Assembly (NCBI GenBank): GCA_944472155.2
Contig: OX235273.1
Location: 4,003,204-4,067,203, forward strand
Direction of reading: 5' to 3'
DNA length: 64,000 bases
Source: Trichobilharzia szidati
Lineage: Eukaryota > Platyhelminthes > Trematoda > Strigeidida > Schistosomatidae
Positions 10,141 to 22,030 of this stretch are shown in pieces (position 1 is the stretch's first letter; each line of letters starts with the position of its first letter). The translations under genes and the position numbers were made by a program. A model generated the notes under the pieces. The model was not told the origin of the DNA and ran no database searches. It saw only the letters and a program-made list of their open reading frames with translations.

Positions 10141-10489
10141 ACCAACAGTGAAGTTTGACGATCGTCGGTTGAATACATCAGCATTCTAGTGAGCTGTAGC
10201 ATTTTAAATGGGGACAATACGAAATAGCTAATCTGTGTTCTGCATTTAGTCATATTGTTGTATTAAGATTTGAAACTATGAATGTTTGGTGGAGGTTTTA
10301 ATGGAAACAATATCACCCATTGGAGTGCAAGTTTGTTCAACTAACTCCATTGATAGCTACCACTTTGCAAGTAGAATCAAGCCGTGGTGAAAGGCATGAA
10401 TGAGGCATCCATTCTAGTAGTCTGTATGACAACAGAAGCCGGTTATTTCGACTCAGTTAAAATAATAAGTAACACCACCACCCTGTTAT
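10140..10489. other. Intronic DNA without recognised features
   Basis: Nothing with coding potential or repeat similarity is visible. Confidence 0.4.
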
Positions 10490-11110
10490 TTTGACACCAG
10501 TCAACTCCTTTATGGCTGTGAGACCTGGCCATTGAGAGCAGAAGACATGAAAAGATTAGCTGTCTTCGATCAAAGGTGTCTGCGTTCTATCTACCATGTG
10601 AAGTGGTATAATAAGGTGAGCAATATTGAGGTTAGGCGTCGAGTGCTAGGTAAGGGGGGGAAATCAATCGACGAAACTGTGAAATTACTTCGACTGAGAT
10701 GGTTAGGACATGTGTTACGTATGCATGGCTAGCCATCGCCTTCCTCAACTGGCAATGTTAGCTGATATAGGGCCAGGCTGGAAAAGAGCTAGCGGTGGTC
10801 AAACCAAAACATGAACGGTAAAAACTAATGGTTGGAAACAATTGGTGACATGGCTCAAAATCCTTGTTCTCAATGGCTGGCACAGATGCATCCACTCCTT
10901 TTGACTTGTGATTTCCAATGAAACTGTTTTGTTCTTCGTTATTACTCTTCCTTTGTCTCACACCTCTGTTTACTGTCTTTATTATGCATTTCTCCTACTT
11001 TCTTCTCTTGCTTTGTGTGCTACATGAAGGGAGTGTGGCGACTTGAACTGCTGCACATATTTGCAAAGTTCTATGTCGAAAAGCGACCGACCAAGTGTTA
11101 GGCTAACCTC
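10490..11110 (+). pseudogene. Second RTE-like LINE family, C-terminal ORF end and 3' UTR
   Basis: The frame 10499-10730 reads a post-RT block: YGCETWPLRAEDMKRLAVFD, then QRCLRSI and a terminal RLRWLGHVLRM. This is the architecture typical of nuclease-type LINE ORFs after the RT. After 10730 the frame is broken. The 3' end near 11030-11110 (GACTTGAACTGCTGC..AAGTTCTATGTCGAA) matches the 48.9 kb copy in reverse. Related pieces are at 37500-38345 and 48835-49390. Confidence 0.7.
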
Positions 11111-11820
11111 ACAGATAATATCTTCTGAAGTTGTTGTGTTGATAAAGTTTTCTGGGAACTTTTACTAGCTTAGATTCAGTGAAGATACTGAGGAATTTGT
11201 ATGCCAACGAAGTACTAAAAATTGGTGTTTGAAGGCATAACAGTTACCTAAAACACCTTCTGTCAATATGTGGTGATTCGTGAAGATGTGAAACAAGAAG
11301 TCTGAACAGAAGCAGAAGGATGAGTAGGCAAGAGTAGGTAGAAGTCTAGTGGTTTTGTTTTAGTAAAGCTCAATAACAGAAGAAATGATAAGCAAATCCC
11401 TCATAGACGACACCTTCCACTGGATCACTTTACTCGGTTGGACCGATTTTTAGGCACCTTAACGATACTACTAGAAAAAGTAGTCGTTAGCGAAATGTGT
11501 AGACTAACACAGTTAAATGATAGAATCTGATCAAAGTTATACACTTTTTCGTAAATGAAGCACGTTCAGAAAGCTTGCCACTGCATTTCGTCACGTTTAG
11601 TAATGACGAATTATTTTTTTCGACGAAGTCACCATCAACTAGGCTGTACATTCGCGTATTTATAATAAATGGGTGGGAGAGTTCCAGAATAATTTCCGGT
11701 CAAGAGTCAAATTAATAAAATTAGAAATTAGGAATTAACATTCCATAAGAAACAGGGGGGACAGATAAAACTCAAACAAAGTAGCATCATATTTACTGAC
11801 AACATTGACATATTGTGCAA
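11111..11820. other. Intronic DNA without recognised features
   Basis: AT-rich, no open frame of note. About 11640-11820 shares the flavour of the tandem block that follows. Confidence 0.4.
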
Positions 11821-11824
11821 TTGG

Positions 11825-12065
11825 GGGTTAGAAATGTAGAAATAACAAAGTGGACAGGATGTTTGGATAAAAAAATCTAGTGGGATCATAACTAATGTGA
11901 CGAATAATTGTTTATGCAATCAGCGATTAAATATGTAGAAATAATAAAATAACAAAACAGACAGGAAATTCGGATATGAAAATATATGTTAGTTTAAATG
12001 GGGATTTAGAAAACTTAAAATAACATGAATAAACAGGAAGTTTGGATAAGAAAGGCAATGGTATG
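11825..12065. repeat. Degenerate tandem repeat beside a PLE
   Basis: Units of roughly 60-110 bp share AAATAACAAA.TGGACAGGA..TTTGGATAAGAAA words at about 11838, 11945 and 12030. They lie directly downstream of the PLE-C remnant (which is on the minus strand) and may be its 3' noncoding region. Confidence 0.5.
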
Positions 12066-12069
12066 GTCA

Positions 12070-12830
12070 TTACAAAAAATTACCTGTTTATGCTGGCCAT
12101 GGCAGAGAAAAGAGTTGGACATATTTCTTTTGTATACATAGCCTGAGTTTGAGCTTTTGGATGAATAGTGCCTCGACTATGCCCGGATGTCTTAATTTTA
12201 CTCCCTTTGATGGGTTTGATCGAATGCTGTATATTATTTTGAAGGGTTTTTCGAATGGCGCTGAATGTCCTGAATTGACCAGGTGTTCTGTCACTGAACT
12301 ATATACACGTTTTCGTCGTCTTTTTGGCAGCCGGGCTGGATAGTGTTCACCAGCGTGTTTTTCAAGTTGGAGCATGGTATGGCTGATTTACCCAGCTTTG
12401 CACGAGCAAGTAAACCAGTATATGCACGCTGAAGTGGCCTAATATGATAGCTTGTCTTTCGCGTTCTGGCTAAACAGTTTCTTGCAGGAAAACGTCAGTT
12501 GTAGGCTTGCGACGAAGTACGTTTTCCTCAGAGATTTACAGAAGCATTTACGAGGGATTTCTGCTTCAATGTCACCTTTGAATTCTAGATTAAGACGAAG
12601 CATCTTCTTCGGGATGGATTGGACTCGTTCGGAAGTCTTCTTTCATTTGTGATTCTTGTCTATGAACCTAGGCGGAAAACTGTTTTCCATCAGGGATCCT
12701 CGGAGAATACGCAGTTCATCAACCACTTCCTTGCTGCATATCTTCTGAATCCTCGAGGAAAGAGCGTATACAAATATTTTTTATTCGGCAATATGAAAGT
12801 TTTCTGAGGTCTGAGTATATGATTCGCTAG
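12070..12830 (-). pseudogene. PLE-C Penelope-like element, C-terminal half
   Basis: The reverse complement encodes the PLE linker (a basic block, then FKGDIEAEIPRK-like and FVASLQLTF-like pieces), then the GIY-YIG endonuclease region (EHYPARLPKRR, then SSVTEHLVNSGHSAPFEKPF and FKIIYSI). It ends with LRLCIQKKYVQLFSLPWP, as in the 43571 copy. The longest open stretch (12088-12375) covers about 95 residues of the endonuclease domain. RT motifs are absent and several frame changes occur. Role in the family: target cleavage plus terminal reverse transcription. Confidence 0.8.
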
Positions 12831-13300
12831 ATTCCTACTGCTCTTTGACTCAGTTACTAAATCTTTAGTAGCTGTGTCATCATTTCAAGATTTGTTTTTC
12901 TTCAAACATCCATCGAAATTGTCTAAACGCCTGATGATCATTTCACGCATTTTGGTGCTGAGATCATCTGTGGTGTGCCCAGTCTGATTCAAGTTAGATA
13001 GCTATATCAGTTATGCACTGGAGGTACATAGTTGATGATTTCACCTTGAACGAATTGATAGACTGTTCGGTATCTAGGTTACTTCAATTCGGCTAGCTAC
13101 TAGCACTACTCTTCAAAGTAAGTGATTTTCAACTGCTCAAAGTATTGTTATGAGTATATACTGCCATAAAGAGATGCTTCTCATGTGTAATTCCCTTCTA
13201 GAATGTCAAGCTGATAGCATGTTTGCATATATCTGTTTGATGAAGTGACTCATGTCATTATAGCTTATCATAATATTATAACACTCAGTGAAGAACATGT
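12830..13300. other. Intronic DNA without recognised features
   Basis: No gene or clear repeat similarity found. Confidence 0.4.
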
Positions 13301-13640
13301 AAGTTTAGAAAAATTTCAGTATGTTGCATTAATTTCCATTGTGCACAGAAAAAATTTATTTTGATAAAGTCTCACAGTGTTGTTATACAGTAAGTAATAT
13401 TTACTGATGACCACGTTACGAGCACAATTCATCACTCCTCATAATCATATCAAGTTGCTTACACAACTTTCTATCTTCGTTCATATAACTCCGGTATTTT
13501 CCATCGCTTGACTTGATTGGTAGTAGTATCTTCCAGATTCCCCGTATGAGTGATGAGTCATTGCATCCTATTGCACGTGTTGGGTGTAGACTCGATGAAC
13601 AAGGATTCAGTAATCAATCTTTACAGATGACGGATGGGAG
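13300..13640 (-). mobile_element. PLE-A 3' end, inverted
   Basis: The minus strand matches the end of the PLE-A element at 14440-14740: ATTTACTGATGA..GAGCACAATT, CATAATCATATCAAG and TGATTGGTAGTAGTATCTTCCAGAT. It faces the plus-strand PLE-A at 13940, so two copies lie in inverted order. The coding part is degenerate. Confidence 0.6.
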
Positions 13641-13940
13641 GAACTGAAGTCTAAATATCTATTAAAATGAACAAGGAGAATTAGCTCTGATGTTAGATTG
13701 TAGAATAAAACAGAAGGAAGAGGGCAAACTGTAAACTAGCGTTTATAAAACACCAAAGCATTCTGCTAATAGATATTTAGACTTCAATTCATCGTATCTG
13801 TTATCTGTTAAGGCAGGCTTAGTTAAGGGTCTAACAAACCGAGCAACATTATTGCTAAGTAGTACATCAAAAAACCTAAACGATGAATTAAAGTAGAATG
13901 ACTGGTTGGTGTTAAATAACTATCTTATAAAATTCATTAG
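13640..13940. other. Spacer between inverted PLE-A copies
   Basis: Contains a short inverted repeat: AAGTCTAAATATCTATTA near 13650 against TAATAGATATTTAGACTT near 13773. No coding signal. Confidence 0.5.
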
Positions 13941-14760
13941 GAAGATAACCAAAGGCCAAAAACAAAATAAAAATAATTGTGGAACTAGTAATGATAACAT
14001 AACATAAATAAGAAAGAATATAGGTCATTTACAGTAGTAGTTTTTTTCATATAAGTAGGGGACATCTGAGACCCTACGTATTAGTAGGATTCTAAATAAA
14101 GCAGGAATTAGAGTGGTGGCATTTAAACCTACACGCTCTGTAGGCTAAAGGACCCTGTCGGTTGACCCAATTAAACGAAATAATATAATTTACAAAATAC
14201 CTTGCAATGACTGTGAGCGGGGTCAACTACATAGGTCAAACTAGTAGATCGGGGGTAGTCAGATTGTCAGAACATAAGAATTTATCTAAGAATCGGTGAC
14301 CCCGAGAAGATAAGTAATTTAGAAAAAAAGTCAGCGATTGCACTCTACGCATTAACAAACAACCACACAATAGAGGAGAGGTAGAGGAGAGTTAAAATTC
14401 TAAAAAGTTATGTAGGTAGGTGGAGGGAGAGGTTGATTACTGAATCTTTGTTCATCGCGCCTACATCCAATACATGCAATAGGATGCAATGACTCATTAC
14501 TCATACCGCGAATACGGAAGATACTACTACCAATCAAGTCAAGTGGTGAATTGAAATAGTGATGGAATTATATAAACGAAGTTTAAAAGTTGTGTGAGTA
14601 GTGTCTTGATATGAATATGAGCAATAATTTATGCTCGAAACGTTGTCATCAGCAAATATTACTGTATGACAGCACTGTGAGACTTTATCAAAATAAACTT
14701 CATCTACAATGGAATTATATACTCTACCGCCACAGTGCACAAGTTCTATTCTTGTATTTA
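13940..14760 (+). pseudogene. PLE-A Penelope-like element, GIY-YIG region, broken
   Basis: Matches the frames of the better copy at 31355-31972: the TLRRILNKAGI-like piece, NIIYKIPCNDC (GIY-like), HIGQTSRSG-like (YIG), RLSEHKN, then the WRERLI block and the IDPTNTCN-like block. Stops and frameshifts occur throughout. It ends with the PLE-A terminal sequence around 14600-14740. Confidence 0.7.
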
Positions 14761-15149
14761 TGTTTCATTATCGTGGAAAATACCCATCGGGACATTAGAG
14801 GGAAAAGGACAAGAAGTTCAGCAAAGACATCTTTTCGGCGATTTCATTATCAAAAGCTGTACAACAGTATTTATATACATTAGTTTACATGGATACAATT
14901 ATTAATTTTATTCCACATACTAACGAAGGAGATAATAACTTTCAACTTGATATGAAAGTTTGAAGGTACGAATATAGATTACAAGGGGTTTAGAGACAAG
15001 ATTACACAGGATTAGAAAACAGTTACAACGTATGCAAAATTAATATTTAATAACTGGAAAAATAATTTTAAAGTCGAATAAAAGGTGACAATTATTTTCA
15101 ACTCGATATGAATTACAAGAGGCTTAGAAACAAAAATTTTTAATTTATT

Positions 15150-15262
15150 TATGCGTTGAAGTTTCTGTAGCAATTTGGTTAAGTTTTCGGGGTGGAGTTA
15201 CTAGCACCATGCCCCAACCCTCCCTCTTTATCCGGGCTTGGGACCGGCTAGAAAACTAGCTA
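15150..15262 (-). repeat. SINE-C tail fragment (RTE-tail type)
   Basis: Minus-strand block with TTTCTGTAGCAATTTGG, GGGGTGGAGTTACTAGCACC and CTCCCTCTTTA, matching the tail at 60700-60780. No head is present. Confidence 0.5.
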
Positions 15263-15274
15263 GCTAGTAATCTA

Positions 15275-15975
15275 GGTGAGGCGCAATAACAACAGTAGCA
15301 ACATCCTGCGCCAGTCACCATCAACGGGAGGGATTTGAAAGAGGTTACTTCATTCACTTATCTAGGTAGAGAGCATTGTCTCAACTACAAGAGGAACGGA
15401 CGAGGATGTCAAATCGAGAATCGGGAAGGCAAGAAACACATTCATCAACCTGAAACCAATCTGGAAGTCTTCGTCACTCAGCATTACCAACAATATTCGG
15501 ATTTTCAATACAAACGTCAAGTCAGTTTTGCTATACGGATCAGAAAGTTGGAGGGTCACAAAGAATATTTCCAACAGACTGTTGCAGACATTTATCAACA
15601 ACTGTCTTCGTTCCATACTGAAGATTAGATGGCCGGGAAGAATCACAAACAAGAAGCTATGGGAACAAACAAATCAGGAACCAATCGCCCAACAAATATG
15701 CAGGAGAAAGTGGAGATGGATTGGACACTCGCTGAGGAGGTCGTTGGGTGACATCACGCGTCAGGCCATCACTCGAGTGGTACCCGAAAGGGAAGCGGCG
15801 AGTGGGACATCAGTGCAAGGGTGACATGGAGGAGATCGTGTGAAGAGGAGCTGAAACAGTATGGACTAACATGGATGCAAGTGAAAAGTACAGCAGAAGA
15901 CATAAACAAGTGGAGACGTTTAGTTGAAGCCCTATGCTCCACTAGGAACCCAAGGGAACAACAATAATAATAATA
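15275..15975 (+). pseudogene. RTE-like LINE ORF C-terminus, frameshifted
   Basis: Shows the post-RT blocks in order: FTYLGREHCLNY, ARQFQY-like NTNVK, SVLLYGSESWRVTKN, FINNCLRSILKIRWP, WRWIGHSLRRSLGDITRQAI, and RVTWRRSCEEELKQYG. The pieces fall in different frames. It ends with a TGTTCCACTAGGAACCCAAGG-like terminus and an AAT run at about 15963-15975. Confidence 0.8.
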
Positions 15976-16416
15976 GAAACAAAAACTACACAGGGATAGA
16001 ACGAATTACAGGTGTGAACAAAATCAGCATGGAGGCTTAGTGAAATCAAATATTTTAACTTGAAATGTGAGTTAGGAGGTGTGATTATAGATTAAAAGAG
16101 GCATAGAAGCAAAAGATTACACAGAATTAGAATATAATTGTAAAATAGTTATTATAAACGGATCACAAGTGTGATCAGGAGGAGCATGGAAACAAATTTA
16201 AAATAACTGACTTTATAACTGAAAAAAATGGGATGAAGTGAATGAAGACAAAGAAAGAAAATTGCGCACAGAGAACAAAACAAACAAAAAATAACTGGAG
16301 GATAATGGAACATACCGAACTAGGTCCGTGGTAGTTGTAAAGGCTGGATTAGTTCCTTATGAACACAGCTCCGGCTTTTCGATGCATATGGTGAGAGCTT
16401 CCGCAGTATAAAGAAG

Positions 16417-17367
16417 TCAGAAACACACTGCCTTTGGTAGATTTTTGTTTACTGTATAAATGACTCTGAATGTTGAGTCAATTGAGATGCTGTGACAGGT
16501 ATTGACGAGGTGTTCGGTTATGGCGCTTCTGACTGAACCAGTGCTTCCTCTTTGCAGACATGTTGGATGATGTTCTCTAACACGTTTTGATAAAACCCGC
16601 ATAGAACGACCTAATTAACTAGTTCCTCATGAGTAGGTGAACTGATATATGCACTCTGAAGTGGTCATATGCGGAAGTCTGTCCTTCCCGTTGCTCCAAA
16701 GTAGTGGGATGTTAGAGAATATCACTCTTAGAGTTGCTACCGGAAAAGTCTTCTTCAGGAAACTGGAGATTCTCCTTTTAAGGATATCTGCTGCTAGGTC
16801 TCCCCTGAATTCCAGATTCACATAAAATGTTTCCTTTGGCACTGAAGTGTACTCTTCTCCTTTAGCTTTGGTTTCATGTTCTTCTCCACGAAACGCGTGG
16901 ATGGGATCCATTTTGAACCATGATACTTTTGAGAAATAGCTCTTCTTCTAAACAGTCATCTTTACACATTTTTCTGGTACAGTGGGCTAGCGAGATGATG
17001 AGAGCTCTTTTACGGCTGATAGGTATATCCAACTGTCGAAGTTTGTCAGTTGACCATTCCATGTTGGTTTTCTATGGATAGATCTTTTCAGAGTTCCGTT
17101 ATCTCTTTTTGTCAATTCGACACACAGGAATGGAATCTTTGAGTCATTTTCAACTTCCACTGTGAATTTTATTGAAGGATGGCAGTTATTAATCTCCTGT
17201 AAGATACAGTTTAAATCAGAATCATTCTGACAAACTATAAAAGTGTCAACGACGTATTTTTGTACAGCAGAAAATTTGTTCATTGTTGATTTTAAGATGC
17301 CGTCTTCCAGGCTGGTCATGAAGCAGTCTGCCAAAAGTGGGCCAAGGGGAGAGAGAGCCCATAGCAA
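16417..17367 (-). pseudogene. PLE-C RT and GIY-YIG coding remnant
   Basis: The piece 17367-16987 covers RT motifs: SPLGPLLADCFMTSLED, then KYVVDTFIVC. The family signature YVDD reads YVVD here, so one catalytic Asp is lost. KIPFLCVELTKRDNGTLKRS and the HRKPTW motif follow. The next pieces, 16911-16627 and 16602-16417, cover the linker LEFRGDLAADIL..RRIS and the GIY-YIG region (SECIYQFTYS; SAITEHLVNTCHS). Frames are interrupted and the protein is dead. Confidence 0.8.
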
Positions 17368-17499
17368 TCCCGTCTTTCTGTCTATAGATGAAGTCGTTGG
17401 ATGTAAATTGTACGTTGAGTGTGCAACTTAATAACAACTCTTTTAGATATCAGGTTGGTATTCCGATACTCAGATTTTTGTCATCCATATATTTACAAA

Positions 17500-18185
17500 C
17501 AACAACAACAGGCAACAATCAACATAAATGGAAGGAACTTGAAAGAAACAACCTCTTTTACCTACCTGAGAAGCATCGTTTCAACTACAGGCCGACGGAA
17601 CTGAAGAGGATATCAAAGCAAGAATCCGAAAAGCAAGACAAGCTTTCACTACTCTCAAGTCTGTGTGGAGGTCAACAGCACTCAGCATGAAAAATAACAT
17701 CCGGATTTTCAAGTACAATGTGAAGTCAGTCAGTGTTACTCTATACGGATCAGAGACTTGGCCAGCGCGTCATAAAGATCACCTCAAAGAAACTACAGAC
17801 CTTCATTAACAGTTGTCTTCGCTCAATACTCAAGATCAGATAGCTAGCCAGAAAAGATCGGCAATAGGGATCTCTGGGAGCGAACCAACTAGGAACCGAT
17901 TGTGAAACAAATATGCAGAAGGAAATGGAGATGGATTGGCCATACTCTGAGGAAACCATCAAGTGACATCACTAGACAAGCCATTGCTCGAGTGGAACCG
18001 GGCCGAAAGGGAAGCGGCGAGTTGGTCGTCAGTGCAAGGGTGACTTGGAGGAGGTCATGTGAAGAGGAGATGAAAATGTGTGGGCAGACTTGGAGCCAGG
18101 TGAAGATTCTAGCAGAGAACCGGATGCAATGGAGACGCATGGCTGAAGCCCATATGTTCCTCTAGGAATTAAAGGAAACAATAAT
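17500..18185 (+). pseudogene. RTE-like LINE ORF C-terminus, frameshifted
   Basis: The blocks appear in order in shifting frames: INGRNLKETTSFTYLRSIVS, ARQAFTTLKSVWRSTALS-like, VKSVSVTLYGSETW-like, WRWIGHTLRKPSSDITRQAI and VSARVTWRRSCEEEMKMCG. It ends with GTTCCTCTAGGAATTAAAGG and an AATAAT tail. It abuts PLE-C at the 5' side, so it may also be nested there. Confidence 0.8.
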
Positions 18186-18353
18186 GATAATAATTTGCAA
18201 AGGAAACAAATTGTGTCTGTGAGCGGCACATTAGTAAATAGAGATTCTACGTCCAGTGATAACATTCGTTTGCCATTTACATTCATTAAATTACTATTTA
18301 TGCATGTTAATTTGTGAATACCATCCTCTTTTTTATTTTTTCTACCCCTACAG

Positions 18354-18730
18354 ACTATCAAATCTTACTTATCCACTTATCAAGTCGTATTAGAATATGC
18401 TATCAATATCAACCAGATACGCTATTATCCAATTTTCAATCAACACTTATCAAGTATCCAAATGAGAAACACTGTCAATATGCATTAACTTTTCTAGCCA
18501 CATTAGATTTAGATAACTCCTGCTTTGATGTATTGAAGACAACAGTGAGAGAAGATACTACGCCAACACCTCCACCGTATTGTAGAATAAAACTGCCGAA
18601 ACATTTTTATAATCGATTAACAGACAGTCTGTGTTCTTATTATTCTATCGATTCAAAAGGGAATTCGACTGATAAGTGTTCACCTAGTCGTATTTCCCCA
18701 GTTGTCATTGGGAAATATCTTTTATCTTGG
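18354..18730 (+). CDS. Host gene exon 2 in the window
   Basis: A 377-nt exon with the acceptor CCCCTACAG at 18345-18353 and the donor GTGAGT at 18731. Its first two bases complete the codon left by the 6825 exon, and it ends in phase 0. Residues include YQILLIHLSSRIRICYQYQP, DTLLSNFQSTLIKYPNEKHC, a Pro-rich TTPTPPPYC and a terminal SPVVIGKYLLSW. It is hydrophobic and helical with no catalytic motif. No frameshift or stop breaks it, unlike every retroelement frame nearby. Codon use is AT-rich as expected for a fluke host gene. Function not identified from this exon alone. Confidence 0.75.
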
Positions 18731-18824
18731 GTGAGTAGATAATTTTTCACTTTATATATATAATGTTATTCCTTTGGGTCCTGAGTAGAATAATAGGCTT
18801 CAAAACATATTTGCATGTTATTAT

Positions 18825-18935
18825 TAATATATGTGTAAAACTTGGACAGTGTGGTAGTAAGTATTTCCATATTAGTTTGTTTATTAGATATATCACACAT
18901 TGAAACAGATATTTGGACTTCTGATCATCCTATTG
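18825..18935 (-). repeat. PLE-A terminal repeat fragment
   Basis: The minus strand matches the PLE-A terminus ending GATATATCTAATAAACAAAC then TAATATGGAA..TTACTACCAC. Confidence 0.65.
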
Positions 18936-18939
18936 TTCC

Positions 18940-19650
18940 CCCTTAGTTTTTCCCGGGCTACTGAAGAAAGACTACAACATATTACGCAGGATGTTAAAGG
19001 TTGTCAGCAGGGTAAGCAACGTGCCACTTAACCAGCTTGTTAATATTCTGGTTGACAGGCACATGGACTCATGTGAAATGTGGGCCAAATCCGTTTTATC
19101 TAACTCACAACACCCTCTTCACTCACAATACTCCCCTTGCATCTCATCAGGCAAAACCAGAAGCCTATATAGAAAATTGTATGCTCGCACCAGCAAGTAC
19201 AAAAACTCAACCATACCCTACTTAGCTCGTGTTCTGTGCGATAAAGACAGCATTAGACGTGACACCTACAATTCATTAAATAGTCAGTAGTAAAACTGGA
19301 TCTCGTCTTTCCAACTCACATCATTTATAGGGACAACATTTTCTTTCTTTCTTTTCCTATTCTCTCTCTCTTTTTTCTGTTATGTGCTGCTTTGTTTCTT
19401 TCTCTCGCTTACGCCAGTAAATATGACAGCTCCTACTTTTCTAACACCTTCAAACACTGTTTCAGCTTTCCTTTGCTACCGATATGCCAATGTGTTGTTG
19501 TAATAATGAACTGAGATTTCCTTAATCTATGTAGAATTCTATTTATTGATAATGTACTAACTGGATGCAATACTGTAGTAAAAATGCTGAGAATTCCATT
19601 CTGTATCACAAGTACTGTTTTGGAATAAAGCAAATTATTATTATTATTAG
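18940..19650 (+). mobile_element. CR1-like LINE (second subfamily), 3' end
   Basis: Contains an open C-terminal coding piece (18955-19290) and a complete 3' UTR ending TGCTGAGAATTCCATTCTGT..GGAATAAAGCAAATTATTATT. It lies between PLE-A pieces and may have inserted in one. Confidence 0.85.
18955..19290 (+). pseudogene. CR1-like LINE ORF2 C-terminus
   Basis: About 110 residues open to the natural stop: MLKVVSRVSNVPLNQLVNIL, DRHMDSCEMWAKSVLSNSQH, CISSGKTRSLYRKLYARTSK, and the end RRDTYNSLNSQ. It corresponds residue by residue to the last quarter of the 45065-46429 protein, but it is a different subfamily. RT catalytic residues are not included, so it is a 5'-truncated copy. Confidence 0.85.
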
Positions 19651-20575
19651 TGAAGATAGAATTGGTGAAATGTTTAAGTAATAGAGCACAAAAACTAAGT
19701 AGTACCAAGGAAAATCTAAGACAGGAAGTGAGGCATATAAGAGAAGCTTTGAAACTTAATAATTACCCTGATAAATTAGTCAGAAAGTATGTAGGGAAAT
19801 GTAAAAATAAAATAAATAATAATAGTAATATTAATGATGACATGCATGTCAAACATGCGGAAGATAATGACAACACCAACAATAAGGAATCTAAATCATC
19901 AGTAGTAATTCCATACAAAGAAGGAACCTCGGAAACCTCACTCAGAATTCTTAACAATGCAGGAATATAAGTGGCTGGCATTCAAACCACTCACAAACTC
20001 AATTAGAAACAAGCTTTGTCGGTTAAAGGATCAATCCTGTGGAGCCTTTAAAACAAAACAATTTAGTTTATCTAATACACTGCTTGAATGATTGTCAGGT
20101 GAAATATATAGGTCAAAGTAGTAGAACAGGTGCAGTCAGACTAGCCGAGCATAAAAACCTAGCAGCGAAATCTAGATTAGTTGACTCGAATAAGATAAGA
20201 AATCTAGAGAATAGTTCAGCTATACCACTCACTACATGCAATTACACACAACCATACAATAGGATGATGGTAGGATAAGATGACAGTTCTAAAATCTAAT
20301 ATAACAGGGTGGAGGGAGAGATTGATAACAGAAGCTTTGTTTATCGAATCAACTGCAAACCCGTGTAATAGGAATGATTCAACACCTGTCCATACAGACA
20401 TCTGGAAAATTCTACTACTCCTACGACGACAAATAGGAGAGAACAAAGAAAACTATAAAACTCAAGTTTCGAAGTCGTGTGATTATAATTGATGAAATGA
20501 TTATGAACAACAATAAATTGTGTTTGAAACATTGTCATCCAGTAAATAATACTGTTTCTTCACTGTGTGATATAC
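19651..20575 (+). pseudogene. PLE-A Penelope-like element, C-terminal region
   Basis: Three consecutive broken frames: 19650-19970 (linker, SNRAQKLSSTKENLRQEVRH, then VVIPYKEGTSETSLRILNNAG), 20039-20278 (GIY-YIG: NNLVYLIHCLNDCQVKYIGQ, SSRTGAVRLAEHKN), and 20280-20492 (WRERLITEALFIESTANPCN). Compared with 31355-31972, it has a stop after ILNNAGI and a frameshift after the YNRMM stretch. The PLE-A terminal sequence follows. Confidence 0.8.
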
Positions 20576-20589
20576 TAATGTCTGCATGT

Positions 20590-21175
20590 TACTCCTCCTT
20601 AGTTGGATTCACGATTGTCCATAAGTTCTCATTCCGTTTTCATACGATCTGTTCTGTTTCATCTTAGAACCCAAACCCAGCTGTTTGCTTCACACTGGGC
20701 TTCCAATCGAGAGCCTGTGGGTGTTGTCGTTCAGCTGTCTCCTCAGCGTGTATCCTATCCATCTCCATCTCCTTTTGCATATTCTTTGGGCACTAGGTTA
20801 TTGGTTGGTTCGCTCCCAGGGTTCCTTGTAGCTTATCCTTTCTGGCTGGCTATCTGATCCTCCGTATCCAATGAAGGAAGATGTTGATGAAGGTCTTTAG
20901 TAGCCTAATGGAAATGTTTCCTGAGAGGTGTTAAGTCTCTTAACCATATAGCAGCACTGATCTACTTGAAATTAGTGTTGAAAATCCGAATCTTGTTCTG
21001 CATACTGACTGTAGCTTCTGTCCTGCTTTTCCGATCCTGATTCGCTTTGGCATTCTTATCCGTGCGAAATTTAGTTGAAACGACGGTACTCATATCAGTG
21101 GAAAAAGTGGTTTCGATCAACTTTCTTTTGTTTGCAGTGATTGGCAATGTCTTCGCGTCATAATTTACAGTTCAG
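20590..21175 (-). pseudogene. RTE-like LINE 3' end, highly diverged
   Basis: The minus strand carries old versions of the C-terminal block and the upstream FNTNF.V/LLYG and KIRIFN pieces (for example MQNKIRIFNTNFK near 20962). Many frameshifts. It is more diverged than the copies at 8.3 or 61 kb. Confidence 0.65.
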
Positions 21176-22030
21176 GAATCCATACTTTGTTAATTAACGA
21201 AATCGCCTGTTAGGTTAAGGGAAAATTAGAGTTAGGTTCAATCTGTGGAGAGCTTAGGGTAAGTTAGGGGAAGATGATAAATGTTGGTTAGAGATACAAC
21301 AGGATTAGTGCTGGGTTCAGTAAATTGGGGAAGGTTGAGAGTTGAGGATTCGGACGTGACTGGTTGTTTTAAAGCGCTTGTTCCCTATGGGTTCATATTC
21401 TGTAACTTTACTGATTTCTGAACCTCAGAATATACCTTAGCTATTCATTGGGCAATAGATTTTTTGGAGGGAGGGAGGGAGGCTGGAATAAGTTTGTCCG
21501 TCAGGAAAAGAGGTATTTCACATCATGTACCAGCAATGCCTAACCATCTCTCAACTTTAATTTAACTGGTGAGAATCAATCAAGCAGCGAGGAAAATTCT
21601 TCCTTGTGTAGTTAGGACTCGAACTAGCGGCGTCTAGAACAATGACAAAACACTAATCTGAAAGATTCAGGCTTTTATTTAACTATATCATAACCAAAAG
21701 TCAGTTATCTGACTGACTGACTGAGTGAGTGAATTTCAACACAAAACTTCGCACAGAAGGGTATTAGTTCGAGTTGCCACACCCCATGTATCACAAAAAG
21801 CTAAAGAAATAGAAAACATGAAGTTTTAATAGACCTGGGTAATTACAAATGAGTAAATTCATCTGTGCCACTGATGAGTACTGTTTTGAGTCATATCATC
21901 AGTAGTCTTAAGCACTCTGAGTCCCCCTAACCAGAGAGCAGTCAACATTTACCCACGTGTCCTTAACGAACTGTCATTTATTGGAAATCTAGATGATTAA
22001 ATATTCACTTTTGTCAATGATATAAATGAT
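21176..22030. other. Intronic DNA without recognised genes
   Basis: Includes a GTTAG/GGTTAGG-like patch at 21190-21310, a GGGA tandem run at about 21466-21483, and a CTGA/GTGA run at about 21710-21732. No coding signal. Confidence 0.45.

Larger units (their letters stand above)
14790..17495 (-). mobile_element. PLE-C Penelope-like element with nested RTE LINE
   Basis: Read on the minus strand, RT motifs (about 17367-16990) are followed by the linker, the GIY-YIG region (16911-16417) and a long noncoding 3' region down to 14790. A plus-strand RTE-like LINE lies inside that noncoding part (about 15275-15975). The two sides of the noncoding region share words such as GATTA.AAGAGGCATAGAAGCAAAA, consistent with internal duplication. 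Confidence 0.65.
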
